This document shows, piece by piece, positions 24,516 to 33,073 of a stretch of DNA of 64,000 bases. The translations under genes were made by a program, and so were the position numbers. Origin of the DNA: a bacterium (GTDB lineage Bacteria; Chloroflexota; Anaerolineae; Caldilineales; Caldilineaceae); contig WGMT01000053.1 in assembly GCA_016124945.1 (NCBI GenBank), positions 84,414 through 148,413 of the forward strand, written 5' to 3'. Within the stretch, counting starts at the first letter, position 1. The number at the start of each line of letters is the position of its first letter. A model generated the notes under the pieces. The model made no database searches. It worked only from the letters and a program-made list of their open reading frames with translations, and was not told the origin of the DNA.

Positions 24516-25274
24516 ATGAGTTCAACTGTTTCTTCTGCGCCTCGTCCTGGGCGTATGGCGGTGGGGAAAGATCGCTGGTTTGCCCCGCTGCTTACGGTAG
24601 ACGTTCTGGCCGCGTTGGGAATGGCTGTTTCCGTCTGGGCATCTTTGTTGTATGCAGGTACAGCCATCAACCTGGCCGGCGATGAACAATTTGCTCAGCG
24701 CATCTTTTACTTCCATATCGGCGTTTGTGTGGCCGCCTTGTGGGGCTTCGTCATGTCGGTTATCGGCAGCCTCGGCTATCTCTTTACACGCAAATTGGAA
24801 TGGGATCGCATGGCCCATGCCAGCGTGGAAGTAGGCACAATCTTCGGTTTCGGCATCCTGCTCAGTGGGAGTATGTGGGCCAAGCCGACATGGAACACCT
24901 ACTGGACGTGGGATCCGCGCCTGACCACGGCAACCATTACCGTCTTGATCTACGTGGCCTATATCCTCTTTCGCAATGGGTTAGACGAACCACATCTGCG
25001 GGCGCGTTTTGCCAGTATCTACGCGCTCTTCGCCTTTTTGAGCGTGCCGCTCACCTACTACAGCACACGCATATGGCGTTCGATTCATCCGGTTGTCTTC
25101 GACGGCTCTAACGCCGATGCAGAAGGTAGCTTCAGCATCGGCCCGACCATGGGGCAGACGTTGATCATTGCATCGATTGGCTTTTCTCTACTTTTTGCCG
25201 CTTTGATGCTGCATCGTTGGCACCAACTGCGCCTCGAAGCACGCGTCGACGAACTTCGGGAGGCACTTTACTAA
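24516..25274 (+). CDS. ccmC: Haem lyase/exporter subunit CcmC
   Basis: The 252-aa protein has six membrane helices with the tryptophan-rich motif between them (GSMWAKPTWNTYWTWDPRLT), the haem-binding signature of CcmC. GAGGAGG in front of the ATG at 24516 decides the start. CcmC loads haem onto CcmE. A 170-bp spacer with a large hairpin separates it from ccmB. Confidence 0.93.
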   Translation: MSSTVSSAPRPGRMAVGKDRWFAPLLTVDVLAALGMAVSVWASLLYAGTAINLAGDEQFAQRIFYFHIGVCVAALWGFVMSVIGSLGYLFTRKLEWDRMAHASVEVGTIFGFGILLSGSMWAKPTWNTYWTWDPRLTTATITVLIYVAYILFRNGLDEPHLRARFASIYALFAFLSVPLTYYSTRIWRSIHPVVFDGSNADAEGSFSIGPTMGQTLIIASIGFSLLFAALMLHRWHQLRLEARVDELREALY

Positions 25275-25275
25275 C

Positions 25276-25434
25276 ATGGTTTATTTAGCTGCTGCATTCA
25301 TGTTGTTGTGGTTGTCGGTGGCGCTGTACGTCGCCTTCATGCTCTCACGTCAGCGCAAACTGGAGCAAGAAATTGAGATGCTTGAAGAGCAGATGTCGGA
25401 ACGTCAGAATCGTGCACGCACACAGCGGGCGTAG
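25276..25434 (+). CDS. ccmD: CcmD-like small membrane protein
   Basis: A 52-aa peptide starts one base after the ccmC stop (MVYLAAAFMLLWLSVALYVA, then FMLSRQRKLEQEIE). It has one membrane helix followed by a charged helix, exactly the build of CcmD, which stabilises CcmC-CcmE. The similarity is in size, topology and location rather than in a strict motif. Confidence 0.8.
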   Translation: MVYLAAAFMLLWLSVALYVAFMLSRQRKLEQEIEMLEEQMSERQNRARTQRA

Positions 25435-25450
25435 GGATGATTACTTCGTA

Positions 25451-25502
25451 GCGGGGAATGAGTGGTGAATAATGGTCTTTATTCATCATTCATTTTCTCC
25501 CG
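25451..25502. repeat. Inverted repeat before the ccdA-like gene
   Basis: cggggaatgagtggtgaataa and ttattcatcattcattttct form inverted arms around a 6-nt loop. It lies 17 bp after the ccmD stop and just before the ribosome-binding site of the next gene. Confidence 0.6.
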
Positions 25503-25515
25503 AAAGGACTATGGT

Positions 25516-26427
25516 ATGGCGCAAGCTATTTCTTCTCCGGCCAAGTTGACGCCGGTAAAGCCGGTAAGCCGATCGACAACGTTTTTCCACGCTTTAGCGT
25601 TCGTCGCCGGGTTCAGCATTGTCTTTACGCTGATCTTTGGGCCGTTGGTGGTGTTGCTTGGGCATGGGCTCAATCAATATTTGCCGTTGCTCCAGAAATT
25701 TGGCGCAATTTTGCTGTTTATCTTCGCCCTGGTGACATTGGGTGTCTTCCGCTGGTTGATCAATGTTATTTCCAAGGCAACTGATCTGAACAGCAATCCG
25801 GCGGCGCAGGCACTTGTCGATGTGCTTAACTTTTTTAACACATTGCTCTACACCGAACGTCGTGTCACTGAAATGCATAATGTGAAGCGAGGATGGGGCT
25901 ATTTCAGCAGCGTGCTGATGGGTATGAGCTTTAGCGCAGGCTGGGTTCCCTGTATCGGGCCGATCTTGTCGAGCATCATTATCCTTGCTACGTCGGTCAC
26001 CACCCTCTGGCAAGGTTCGCTTCTGTTGGCCGTCTATAGTCTTGGGTTAGGGATTCCCTTTCTCATTACCGGTGCGGCCTTTGGCAGAGCCACCGGTGTG
26101 TTGCGCCGCCTTAACCGTTACTCGAATGCAGTGAGTATCATCAGCGGTATCTTCCTGCTGTTGGTGGCATGGCTGTTGTGGTCTGAGCAATTGCAGCGTC
26201 TGACTACAGTCTTTGCCGGTTTGAATGAATTTGTCTTTGCTGTGGAGGAGCGGATCTCGGGTAACTTCGGTGCAGTGGACATCTTCGAACCAAGCCTGGT
26301 CAGTGCGATGCCGTTGGCCTTTATTGCCGGCTTGATTAGTTTTGTCAGCCCTTGTGTGTTGCCGTTGGTGCCTGCTTACATTGGTTACCTGAGCGGCGCT
26401 TCGCTAAACACGAGCAGCGTCAAATAA
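25516..26427 (+). CDS. CcdA-type thiol-disulfide transporter with permuted segment order
   Basis: The 303-aa membrane protein carries both CcdA signatures, GWVPCIGPIL (Cys146) and SFVSPCVLPLVPAYIGYLSG (Cys280). In ordinary CcdA the SPCVLPL helix is the first helix and the PCxGP helix the fourth. Here the protein starts with the segment that is normally second (FFHALAFVAGFSIVFTLIFG) and the SPCVLPL helix comes last. This looks like a circular permutation. CcdA passes reducing power across the membrane to thioredoxins such as the next gene's product. AAAGGA precedes the ATG at 25516. Confidence 0.85.
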   Translation: MAQAISSPAKLTPVKPVSRSTTFFHALAFVAGFSIVFTLIFGPLVVLLGHGLNQYLPLLQKFGAILLFIFALVTLGVFRWLINVISKATDLNSNPAAQALVDVLNFFNTLLYTERRVTEMHNVKRGWGYFSSVLMGMSFSAGWVPCIGPILSSIIILATSVTTLWQGSLLLAVYSLGLGIPFLITGAAFGRATGVLRRLNRYSNAVSIISGIFLLLVAWLLWSEQLQRLTTVFAGLNEFVFAVEERISGNFGAVDIFEPSLVSAMPLAFIAGLISFVSPCVLPLVPAYIGYLSGASLNTSSVK

Positions 26428-26429
26428 CT

Positions 26430-27002
26430 ATGTATACACGATTGCGGCGCTTGCTACCTGCACTGTTTGTCCTCGTTTTGGCTGCCTGTGGCGGTTCGGT
26501 TCAGCCTGTTGAGTTTAACCTAATCGCCGTGGACGCATTTCCGCAGGGCGTGGGGAGTGGTTTCCCCGTGGCACACGTGTTGGTAGAGCGTGATCCCTCG
26601 GTGGGCAAGACGGCGCCTGACTTTGCCTTTGTGCTGGAAAATGGTGAAGGTGCTTCACTTTCGGCATTGGGTAAACCGGCCGTGATCAACTTCTGGGCAA
26701 CGTGGTGTGGTCCTTGCCGGGCAGAGATGCCCGAATTGGTGAAACTACATCATGAACATCCTGAACTTGTTGTCCTTACCGTCAACGTGCAAGAGGACGT
26801 GGCGACTGTCACCCCATTTGCCGAGGCATTCGATATGACCATGCCGGTGCCGATGGACGTGGAGGGCAACGTGCAACGATCTTTTGCTGTGCGTGGCCTG
26901 CCCACCACCCTCTTCGTCAATGCCGACGGCACCATTGCCGGGCGCGTGGACGGCATTTTGACGCCGACGCTATTGGCCGAACAGGTGGCTAAGTTGCAGT
27001 AA
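26430..27002 (+). CDS. TlpA/ResA-type thioredoxin lipoprotein
   Basis: The 190-aa protein has a lipoprotein signal (VLVLAACGG) and a thioredoxin fold with FWATWCGPCRAEMPEL; WCGPC is the active site. The insert region, LTVNVQED and GLPTTLFVNADGTIAGR complete the TlpA/ResA pattern. It probably reduces cysteines of apocytochrome c, receiving electrons from the CcdA-like protein two bases upstream. It ends the operon before a strong terminator. Confidence 0.92.
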   Translation: MYTRLRRLLPALFVLVLAACGGSVQPVEFNLIAVDAFPQGVGSGFPVAHVLVERDPSVGKTAPDFAFVLENGEGASLSALGKPAVINFWATWCGPCRAEMPELVKLHHEHPELVVLTVNVQEDVATVTPFAEAFDMTMPVPMDVEGNVQRSFAVRGLPTTLFVNADGTIAGRVDGILTPTLLAEQVAKLQ

Positions 27003-27031
27003 ATTGATTTGACATTGTCATGTGTGCCCGC

Positions 27032-27064
27032 CAGGACAGGTCATCGGCCTGTCCTGGTTTTTTT
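27032..27064 (+). terminator. Terminator of the cytochrome c maturation operon
   Basis: ccaggacagg/cctgtcctgg with a 7-nt loop is followed by TTTTTT, 30 bp after the thioredoxin stop. Confidence 0.9.
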
Positions 27065-27126
27065 AGCGGTTTTTGTGATAGCTGCTTCGTTCTAGAACTG
27101 TAGAAGTGGAACTAGAAAAGGGCGTT

Positions 27127-27384
27127 ATGCGTGTAACGTTTTACACCAAACCCGACTGTCTCTTATGCGAGACAGTGCGCATGGAATTACTCGATTTACA
27201 GTGGGACGTTAATTTTCAACTCGACGAGCTAGACATCACCAGCGATGAAATACTCCATGCCCGCTACTTTTTGGAGATCCCCGTTGTAGAGATCCGTACA
27301 GGTGACGAACTTATGCAGTTGAAAGCGCCAATTAGCCAGATCGAACTGCGCCGTCAGTTGAAACGCCTGGCCGGGCAGGAATAA
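27127..27384 (+). CDS. Glutaredoxin-like protein (DUF836 type)
   Basis: The 85-aa protein begins MRVTFYTKPDCLLCETVR, giving a CxxC at Cys11-Cys14, and ends with the cis-Pro region IPVVEIRTGDEL. It is a small glutaredoxin-fold thiol oxidoreductase of the DUF836 type, probably cytoplasmic. The ATG at 27127 has AAAAGGG in front and is preferred over GTG at 27106. Confidence 0.88.
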   Translation: MRVTFYTKPDCLLCETVRMELLDLQWDVNFQLDELDITSDEILHARYFLEIPVVEIRTGDELMQLKAPISQIELRRQLKRLAGQE

Positions 27385-27450
27385 TCTGCCATACGTGACG
27401 TGCAACTCAGTTGGATGCACCCACGATGTTTGTTAATGGAGAAACTTTGG

Positions 27451-28200
27451 ATGTCGCAGGAGCATCGCCCGCAGAATTCAGATAGCACGTACATTGCACC
27501 TTCAGGCGCCGAGGTAACACGCAGCCGGTTGGCCAAAGGTGCAGATGGTTTGGTCATGGGGATCGCCCATCATTGGCTGGCGTTGGTGAACATTGGGGTG
27601 GCCGTCTACCTCTTTTTACCCTTCCTGGCGCCTGCTTTCCTCTACCTTGGGTGGGCGCGCCCAGCACAGGCGATCTATGGGATCTATTCATTTGCCTGCC
27701 ACCAATTGCCGGATCATAGCTACTTTCTCTTTGGCCAGGAGCCGCTCTACAGCCTGCAATCGTTGGAAGCACAGGGCCTTACTCCTGGTTTGAATGTGTT
27801 GGAACGTCGTTTTTTCGTAGGTGATGAATCGCTTGGTTACAAAGTGGCGATTTGCCAGCGCGATGTGGCAATTTACGGCGCTGTCTTGTTGACGGGGCTA
27901 CTCTTTGTCTTCGTGCGGCGGCGGGCGCGCTCGCCCGGATTGAAGATCTACGCACTCTTCTTGATCCCCATTGCGCTGGACGGCTTCACACAGCTTTTCG
28001 GCTTACGCACCAGCAACTGGTGGCTGCGGACCGTCACCGGCGCGCTCTTTGGCGGTGCCTCCGTCTGGTTAGCGTTTCCTTACATCGAGGAGGCTTTCCG
28101 CGATGTTCTGCGCACTGAGAATTTGCGACGACGACAACGTGCCCTAGCCGCTGCTGCTGCTTCACAAAATTACAATCTTGATCAGCCATCTGAAGATTAG
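27451..28200 (+). CDS. DUF2085 membrane protein
   Basis: The 249-aa protein has about five membrane helices and the DUF2085 signatures FACHQLPDHSYF (CHQ) and VAICQRDVAIYGAVL (CQRD), then LDGFTQLFGLRTSNWWLR. These conserved Cys and His residues suggest metal or redox chemistry, but the family's function is unknown. An ATG at 27451 preceded by GGAG is preferred over in-frame starts at 27400 and 27436. Confidence 0.85.
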   Translation: MSQEHRPQNSDSTYIAPSGAEVTRSRLAKGADGLVMGIAHHWLALVNIGVAVYLFLPFLAPAFLYLGWARPAQAIYGIYSFACHQLPDHSYFLFGQEPLYSLQSLEAQGLTPGLNVLERRFFVGDESLGYKVAICQRDVAIYGAVLLTGLLFVFVRRRARSPGLKIYALFLIPIALDGFTQLFGLRTSNWWLRTVTGALFGGASVWLAFPYIEEAFRDVLRTENLRRRQRALAAAAASQNYNLDQPSED

Positions 28201-28331
28201 ACAAACCGGCCTCTCTTTGCTAAGATTTACGCTTGTGAATTAAACGTCCTAATTGATGAAAAATCTTAACGATACCGATATTGCCTTGACCAGTGCCTGC
28301 GACGCAGGTTCGATCCAGAAGGGAAGTTGAC

Positions 28332-28604
28332 ATGCCAAATACAAAATCTGCTGAGAAGCGTGTACGCCAGGCCGACAGGCTCTATGCTCGCAACCGCATC
28401 TATCGCGCCGGTGCTCGCACCGCTGTCAAGAAGGCTCGTGCATTGATCGAAGCCGGTGATCCCGCCGCTGCCACCGAAGCCGTTAACAAGGCTGTGAAGG
28501 CGCTTGATAAGGCTGCGCAGAAAGGCGTGATTCACGACAACAACGCCGCCCGTCGCAAGAGCCGCCTCATGCAGGCCTTGCACAAGGCAACTGCTGAAGC
28601 GTAA
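28332..28604 (+). CDS. rpsT: 30S ribosomal protein S20
   Basis: The 90-aa basic protein matches S20: MPNTKSAEKRVRQADRLYAR at the start, then TAVKKARALI and a C-terminal HDNNAARRKSRLMQALHKA. It binds 16S rRNA early in 30S assembly. AAGGGAAG before the ATG at 28332 defines the start; a frame extension upstream is spurious. It is a single-gene unit closed by a terminator. Confidence 0.95.
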   Translation: MPNTKSAEKRVRQADRLYARNRIYRAGARTAVKKARALIEAGDPAAATEAVNKAVKALDKAAQKGVIHDNNAARRKSRLMQALHKATAEA

Positions 28605-28682
28605 GATTCAGGTGCACTGCAAAGGCGTAAAGGACGAAATTTTTTAGCACCAAACGCCTGTCTGCATTGATCTGAACAAGCT

Positions 28683-28730
28683 GTAAACGCAAAAGCTACC
28701 ACACCTGTGGTGGCTTTTTTGCGTTTACGC
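28683..28730 (+). terminator. Terminator after rpsT
   Basis: aaagctaccaca/tgtggtggcttttt with a short loop and TTTTTT, inside a longer stem (gtaaacgc/gcgtttac). Confidence 0.9.
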
Positions 28731-28756
28731 TCCGGCGCATCCCCCAATTTTACCAC

Positions 28757-28784
28757 TTTTGCCTTTTGCAATTTGCCTTCTACT
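28757..28784. repeat. Heptad-period repeat at the 3' end of the nth gene
   Basis: Units ttttgcc, ttttgca, atttgcc, ttctact occur in 7-bp register, ending at the stop of the minus-strand nth gene. The reverse complement closely resembles the repeat at 12175-12200. Confidence 0.6.
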
Positions 28785-28786
28785 TT

Positions 28787-29461
28787 CTACCGCCACGCTC
28801 CCTGCTGCTGGAAATAATCACACTGCGCCTGAAGCACACAGATCTCACACCGAGGTGTACGCGCCTGGCACACTTCGCGCCCGTGCCGGATCAGGTTGAC
28901 GTGCAATGCATAGAATGTCTCTGCAGGCAGCAGTGCTTCCCAGATCCCTTTGATCTTTTCGGGCGATGCTTTGCGATCGCTGAGACCCAAACGCTGCGTC
29001 TGTCGCTGAATGTGTGTGTCTACTGGAAAGGCGGCCATATTGAAACAAAAAAGCAACACGATGCTGGCTGTCTTGTGGCCGACGCCGGGAAAGCTCTCCA
29101 AGTAGCGTTGGGCTTCGGCGACCGGTTTGTCGGGCAGATCGTCTAAGCTGTATGCGCCTCGTTCCTGTTTGAGCTTTTCGAGCGAAGCCACCAGATTGGG
29201 TGCTTTTTGGTTGTACATGCCTGCGACACGGATGGCTTCTTTGATTTCGTCTAGCGATGCTGTGCGCACTGCGTCCCAATCGCCGCCGAAGCGCTCTTTG
29301 AGGTTGTGGAAGGCGCGCCCACTGTTGGTGTCATTTGTGTTGGCGCTGAGGATCGTCCAGATCAACTCGTCCACAGGCTCGTTGCTTGGTTGCCAATGTA
29401 GCTCACCGTAGGCCGCCACCAACGCCGCGTAGACAAACTCCGCTTTTTCCTGCAAAGTCAC
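28787..29461 (-). CDS. nth: Endonuclease III-like DNA glycosylase/AP lyase
   Basis: The 224-aa protein has the helix-hairpin-helix FPGVGHKTASIVL with the catalytic Lys, the catalytic Asp in FPVDTHIQR, and the iron-sulfur loop C-x6-C-x2-C-x5-C (CQARTPRCEIC, then C). It should remove oxidised pyrimidines from DNA. The start is GTG at 29461, directly downstream of GGAGGAAAATCTT; upstream extension would translate through a repeat. It follows the alanine racemase gene in the same direction. Confidence 0.92.
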   Translation of the reverse strand: MTLQEKAEFVYAALVAAYGELHWQPSNEPVDELIWTILSANTNDTNSGRAFHNLKERFGGDWDAVRTASLDEIKEAIRVAGMYNQKAPNLVASLEKLKQERGAYSLDDLPDKPVAEAQRYLESFPGVGHKTASIVLLFCFNMAAFPVDTHIQRQTQRLGLSDRKASPEKIKGIWEALLPAETFYALHVNLIRHGREVCQARTPRCEICVLQAQCDYFQQQGAWR

Positions 29462-29497
29462 AAGATTTTCCTCCAGTGATAAATACAGCAGAGATTT

Positions 29498-29576
29498 GAT
29501 CCACCGATTACACGGATTAAAAGGATTGCCGGCGAGAAATTCCTCCTCTCTGAATCCTTTTAATCCGTGAATCATT
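29498..29576. repeat. Nonad-period inverted repeat between alr and nth
   Basis: Arms with 9-bp phased gatt units (gattacacg, gattaaaag, gatt) face their inverse (aatccttttaatccgtg). The right end covers the alr stop codon (29572-29574). The same family is at 46974-47057. Confidence 0.8.
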
Positions 29577-30735
29577 CCTCTCTGTTCATCGCGATGCGCG
29601 GCAGACGCGCCATAAGGCGGCTGACCACTTCGTAGTTGATCGTTTCCAGCCGGGTGGCGACGTCCTCTGCGGTGAGGGTGCTTTGCCCCTGAGCGCCGAT
29701 GAGCACGACCTCATCCCCCGCGTGGACAGATCCACCTTTTTCCAAAATTTCGGTGACGTCGACCATGCTCTGATCCATGCAGACGCGGCCGCGGATCGGT
29801 GCAAATTGGCCATCGATCAGGACGCTGCCCCAGGTGCGCGGGCTGCGGGGGAATCCGTCGGCGTAACCTACGGGGATGACGGCGATTGTGCGCGGTCGAT
29901 CGGCGATGTAGGTGTTGCCGTAGGAGACGGCGTCGCCTTTAGCAAGGGCTTTCACCTGAGCGACTCGCGCCACCCAGCGCATTACAGGACGGAAGCCTGC
30001 CGGCAGTGGGCTTGTCGGGCTGGGGTGCAGGCCGTAGAGCGATATGCCACAACGCACGGCGTTGAAGTGACTGTTGGTGACTGTCAATGTAGCCGCCGAG
30101 TTGGCGCTATGGATCAAGCGTGGGCGCTGTCCTTGGTGGGCGAGTGCGGCGAGGATCGTTTCGAGCCGCGCCAATTGTATCTGTGTGTAGGCTTTGTCGG
30201 CGTCGTCGGCTGTGCTGAAGTGGGTGTAGAGCCCTTCCATATCCAGCCCTGGCATCTGCGCAAGGGCATTGAAGAATGGCACTGCGTCGTCGGGTAGAAG
30301 ACCGAGGCGACGCATGCCTGTGTCTATTTTCACGTGGACGGTGATGCGCTCTCCTGTGGCGCGGGCGGTGGCGTCAAAGTGGTGGGCGATGTCCAAGTCG
30401 TAGAGGACGGCTGTGAGATTGTACCGGAGCAGCGCTTCGGCCTGCCACCCTGGGGTGTAGCCCATTACCAAGATGGGGGCGAGGATGCCTGCCTGGCGTA
30501 GTTCGATCCCTTCGTTAACGGCGGCCACCGCCAAGCGATCTGCACCCGCGGCGAGCGCTGCCGGCGCGATGATGGACGCGCCATGGCCGTAGGCGTTGGC
30601 CTTGACCACGGCAAAGAGTGTGCGGTCGTTGCCGATGTGGTTGCGTAGTAGTCGCACGTTGTTGTGCAGCGCGGCGAGGTCGATCTCAAGCCAGGTGGGG
30701 CGGTAGAGCCGGTCTGTGGTGGATCTCGCGATCAT
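29572..30735 (-). CDS. alr: Alanine racemase
   Basis: The 387-aa PLP enzyme makes D-alanine for peptidoglycan. The PLP lysine is Lys45 in VVKANAYGHG. The C-terminal catalytic Tyr is expected in the DAVSYGNTYIADRPRTIAVI region, and CMDQSMVDVT is also conserved. The ATG at 30735 overlaps the stop of the upstream PHP gene by ATGA, so the minus-strand genes transporter-PHP-alr form an operon. Confidence 0.95.
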   Translation of the reverse strand: MIARSTTDRLYRPTWLEIDLAALHNNVRLLRNHIGNDRTLFAVVKANAYGHGASIIAPAALAAGADRLAVAAVNEGIELRQAGILAPILVMGYTPGWQAEALLRYNLTAVLYDLDIAHHFDATARATGERITVHVKIDTGMRRLGLLPDDAVPFFNALAQMPGLDMEGLYTHFSTADDADKAYTQIQLARLETILAALAHQGQRPRLIHSANSAATLTVTNSHFNAVRCGISLYGLHPSPTSPLPAGFRPVMRWVARVAQVKALAKGDAVSYGNTYIADRPRTIAVIPVGYADGFPRSPRTWGSVLIDGQFAPIRGRVCMDQSMVDVTEILEKGGSVHAGDEVVLIGAQGQSTLTAEDVATRLETINYEVVSRLMARLPRIAMNREE

Positions 30736-31631
30736 GCCCAACCCGTCCGTTCCTGGATGCGGTGCCATTGGGCTTCGCTGAGGCCGCACTCACCCAGTTG
30801 AATGTCTTTGCGTGCGCCATGGTAGTCGCTGCCGCCGGTGACGAGCAGATCATGGCGGTGAGCGATGGCGCCGAAGTGGCTTTCCACTTGGGCCGGGGAC
30901 ATGCCGGGCAGGCGGCGTCGGTTTTCTTTCGCATAGGGGTAATGGATCTCAATGCCGTCGAGACCGGCGTCGATCATGCGCTGGATGGTGTTGTCGATGT
31001 CCTGGACGCGGTGGTAGATGCCTGGGTGCGCCAGGACGGCTACGCCGCCTGCTGCATGGGTCAACTCGATGGCGGCTTCCACAGTGAGGCTGAAGGCGCG
31101 GCCTACGTAGACGGAGTTGGGCGCATCTGAAGCCAGGAATTGGGCGAAGACGTCGGCCAGTGACGAGAAGCGTTGCGGATTGTGTTGCAGCGCCACCTGA
31201 GCGATGTGCGGACGACCAGGAACACCGCCTGCCAGCGCCAGCACTTCGTCCACCGGCACGTGGACGCCGTATGCCTGTAACTTTTCGATCTGGCGGATCT
31301 TCTGTTCGACGCGGGCTGCGATCACTGTGTCCAGCGTGGAAAGCAGCGACGGATCTTCGTGGTTGATGCCGTAGCCGAGAATGTTGATGTCGAGGAAGTC
31401 GCGGGCGCGCTGGCTAGTGGTGCTAAACTCAATCGCTGGGATCACCTGCACGTTGAATTGTGCGCCTGCAGCCAGCGCCTCACCCACACCAAGGACACTA
31501 TCGTGATCGGTCACTGCTAGGACGCGGATGCCCAACGCCGCCGCGTGCGCCACGAGATCTGTCGGCGTCTCTGTGCCGTCGGAACGGGTGGAATGGGCCT
31601 GGAGATCCACCGGATATACAGGATAGGTCAT
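30732..31631 (-). CDS. PHP-domain phosphoesterase
   Basis: The 299-aa protein has the PHP metal motifs DLQAHSTRSDGTETP, VTDHDSV, EFST and AHPGIYH, and GGSDYHG near the C-terminus. This order matches TrpH/RNase AM-type phosphatases that act on nucleotide 3',5'-bisphosphates or RNA 5' ends; the exact substrate is inferred from the family. It overlaps both neighbours by ATGA, indicating translational coupling. Confidence 0.9.
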   Translation of the reverse strand: MTYPVYPVDLQAHSTRSDGTETPTDLVAHAAALGIRVLAVTDHDSVLGVGEALAAGAQFNVQVIPAIEFSTTSQRARDFLDINILGYGINHEDPSLLSTLDTVIAARVEQKIRQIEKLQAYGVHVPVDEVLALAGGVPGRPHIAQVALQHNPQRFSSLADVFAQFLASDAPNSVYVGRAFSLTVEAAIELTHAAGGVAVLAHPGIYHRVQDIDNTIQRMIDAGLDGIEIHYPYAKENRRRLPGMSPAQVESHFGAIAHRHDLLVTGGSDYHGARKDIQLGECGLSEAQWHRIQERTGWA

Positions 31632-32080
31632 GAGCGAGCTTGTCCTATGCCGAAGAGCACCACGGTGAGGATCGCTGTCCCAATTGCCGCCAGGTGAAAG
31701 GCGTTCACCTGTTCGCGAAAGACGACCAATCCCACGAATACGGTTGTGGTGAGGATCGATAACACAGCGTAGAGCACATAGTAGGATGCGCCAAAACGGG
31801 TGTACAAGAAGTAAAAGCCCACAAAAGTTAGGTAGAAACCAAAGCCACTGATCACAATCCAGAGAACATTGCGCTGTACATACCGGCCAAGATCAGAACG
31901 ATCAAAGAATGGTACTGTTAGTGCAAATAAGCTGATACAGATCACCAAAACCGCAGAGATAAAAATAAATGGATTGGTTGCAACCTCAGATCTGCGCTGC
32001 CCAAACACGAAGAGTGCGTTCCCTATTGCAGCCAGCATCGCAACCGCCAATGCATTCTGAAACAGAGACGATAACGGCAT
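31628..32080 (-). CDS. Small four-helix membrane protein, DMT/EamA-like
   Basis: The 150-aa protein has four or five hydrophobic helices and resembles a half-size (EamA/SMR-like) transporter of the drug/metabolite superfamily: a repeat of FGASYYVLYAVLSILTTTVFVGLVVFREQ is the most typical part. Half-size members usually work as dimers. The substrate is unknown. It is the first gene of the operon with the PHP and alr genes. Confidence 0.7.
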   Translation of the reverse strand: MPLSSLFQNALAVAMLAAIGNALFVFGQRRSEVATNPFIFISAVLVICISLFALTVPFFDRSDLGRYVQRNVLWIVISGFGFYLTFVGFYFLYTRFGASYYVLYAVLSILTTTVFVGLVVFREQVNAFHLAAIGTAILTVVLFGIGQARS

Positions 32081-32180
32081 ATGTCCACCTTTATTATGTA
32101 CCTGAACGAAATGAGTAGTTGAGTGGTCAGATTGTAGCAGAAGCGGCTTAAAGAGGGGAATTGCCGAAAATCGACGAATG

Positions 32181-32212
32181 CAAAGCCCGATCCCGCCAGG
32201 GATCGGGCTTTG
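32181..32212. terminator. Hairpin between LysM gene and transporter gene
   Basis: aaagcccgatccc/gggatcgggcttt with a 4-nt loop lies downstream of the LysM gene (minus strand). The U-run is poor, so terminator function is likely but not certain. Confidence 0.6.
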
Positions 32213-32284
32213 AAGTTATGTCTTCTTGCGCAAAGCAGAATGCGCTGTTTCTTTAATGCGCCTATGTGTAGCGCCGGAACAGCA

Positions 32285-32968
32285 CTACGGAATATAGATT
32301 CGCTGCCCCACGTAAATGTAGCTTACGTTGCTGATGCCGTTGGCGGCTGCCAGCGTGTATAGGTTGATGCCATACCACTTAGCGATGCTGCCCAGTGTAT
32401 CACCCGGTTTGACGGTGTAGTAGAAGCCGTAGACCGAGGGGGGATAGGCATAGCCCGTAGGCATGATAAGCTTCTGCCCAACGTAGATGTAGCTGGTGTT
32501 AGAAATCCCATTCGCCCGTGCAATGGCCTGGACAGTGGTATTGTACCGCCGCGCCAGCACCGAGAGCGAGTCACCCGGTTTGACGGTGTAGTAGACGCTA
32601 TCTACCGGCCACTGCGTAGGACTGCCCGTGCCACCGGTTGGGATATAGAGCTTTTGACCGACGTAGATGTGGTTGGGGTTGTAAATACCATTGGCGTTGA
32701 CAATCGCTGCCACGCTGGTGCCATAGCGGCGGGCGATGGCCGAAAGTGTGTCACCGGGCTGCACGATGTAGTACGTTGAGTAGGTGTATGTTGCGTCTAA
32801 GGAGGCAGGCGCTGCAATATCAACTTCTATAGACGCAGCAGCAGCCGGCGTCGCCACAAACCCAACGGTGACCAGGGCTGCAACGATGAGCGCCGCAGAC
32901 AGGCGCACCCACATTCTCTGTTTGGAGATGATCTGCATATTCGCCAAAACATATTGCACATAGGACAT
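32285..32968 (-). CDS. Exported protein with three LysM domains
   Basis: The 227-aa protein has a signal peptide (hydrophobic about 23-40, then TPAAAAS) and three LysM domains at about 66-110, 126-170 and 183-227, each with Y-x-V-(Q/K)-PGD-(T/S)-L and IYVGQ-(K/R)-(L/I). LysM binds N-acetylglucosamine polymers such as peptidoglycan. No catalytic domain is present, so it is a wall-binding or structural protein. AGGAGG precedes the ATG at 32968. Confidence 0.9.
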   Translation of the reverse strand: MSYVQYVLANMQIISKQRMWVRLSAALIVAALVTVGFVATPAAAASIEVDIAAPASLDATYTYSTYYIVQPGDTLSAIARRYGTSVAAIVNANGIYNPNHIYVGQKLYIPTGGTGSPTQWPVDSVYYTVKPGDSLSVLARRYNTTVQAIARANGISNTSYIYVGQKLIMPTGYAYPPSVYGFYYTVKPGDTLGSIAKWYGINLYTLAAANGISNVSYIYVGQRIYIP

Positions 32969-33073
32969 AGGGGGATACCTCCTTGGGCTGTTCTGGATTC
33001 ACGTACTGCCTATTCTGTTTTACATGCTTCTGGCCGCAAACCTACGCAAAAATACTTACGGCCTAAGTTTACT

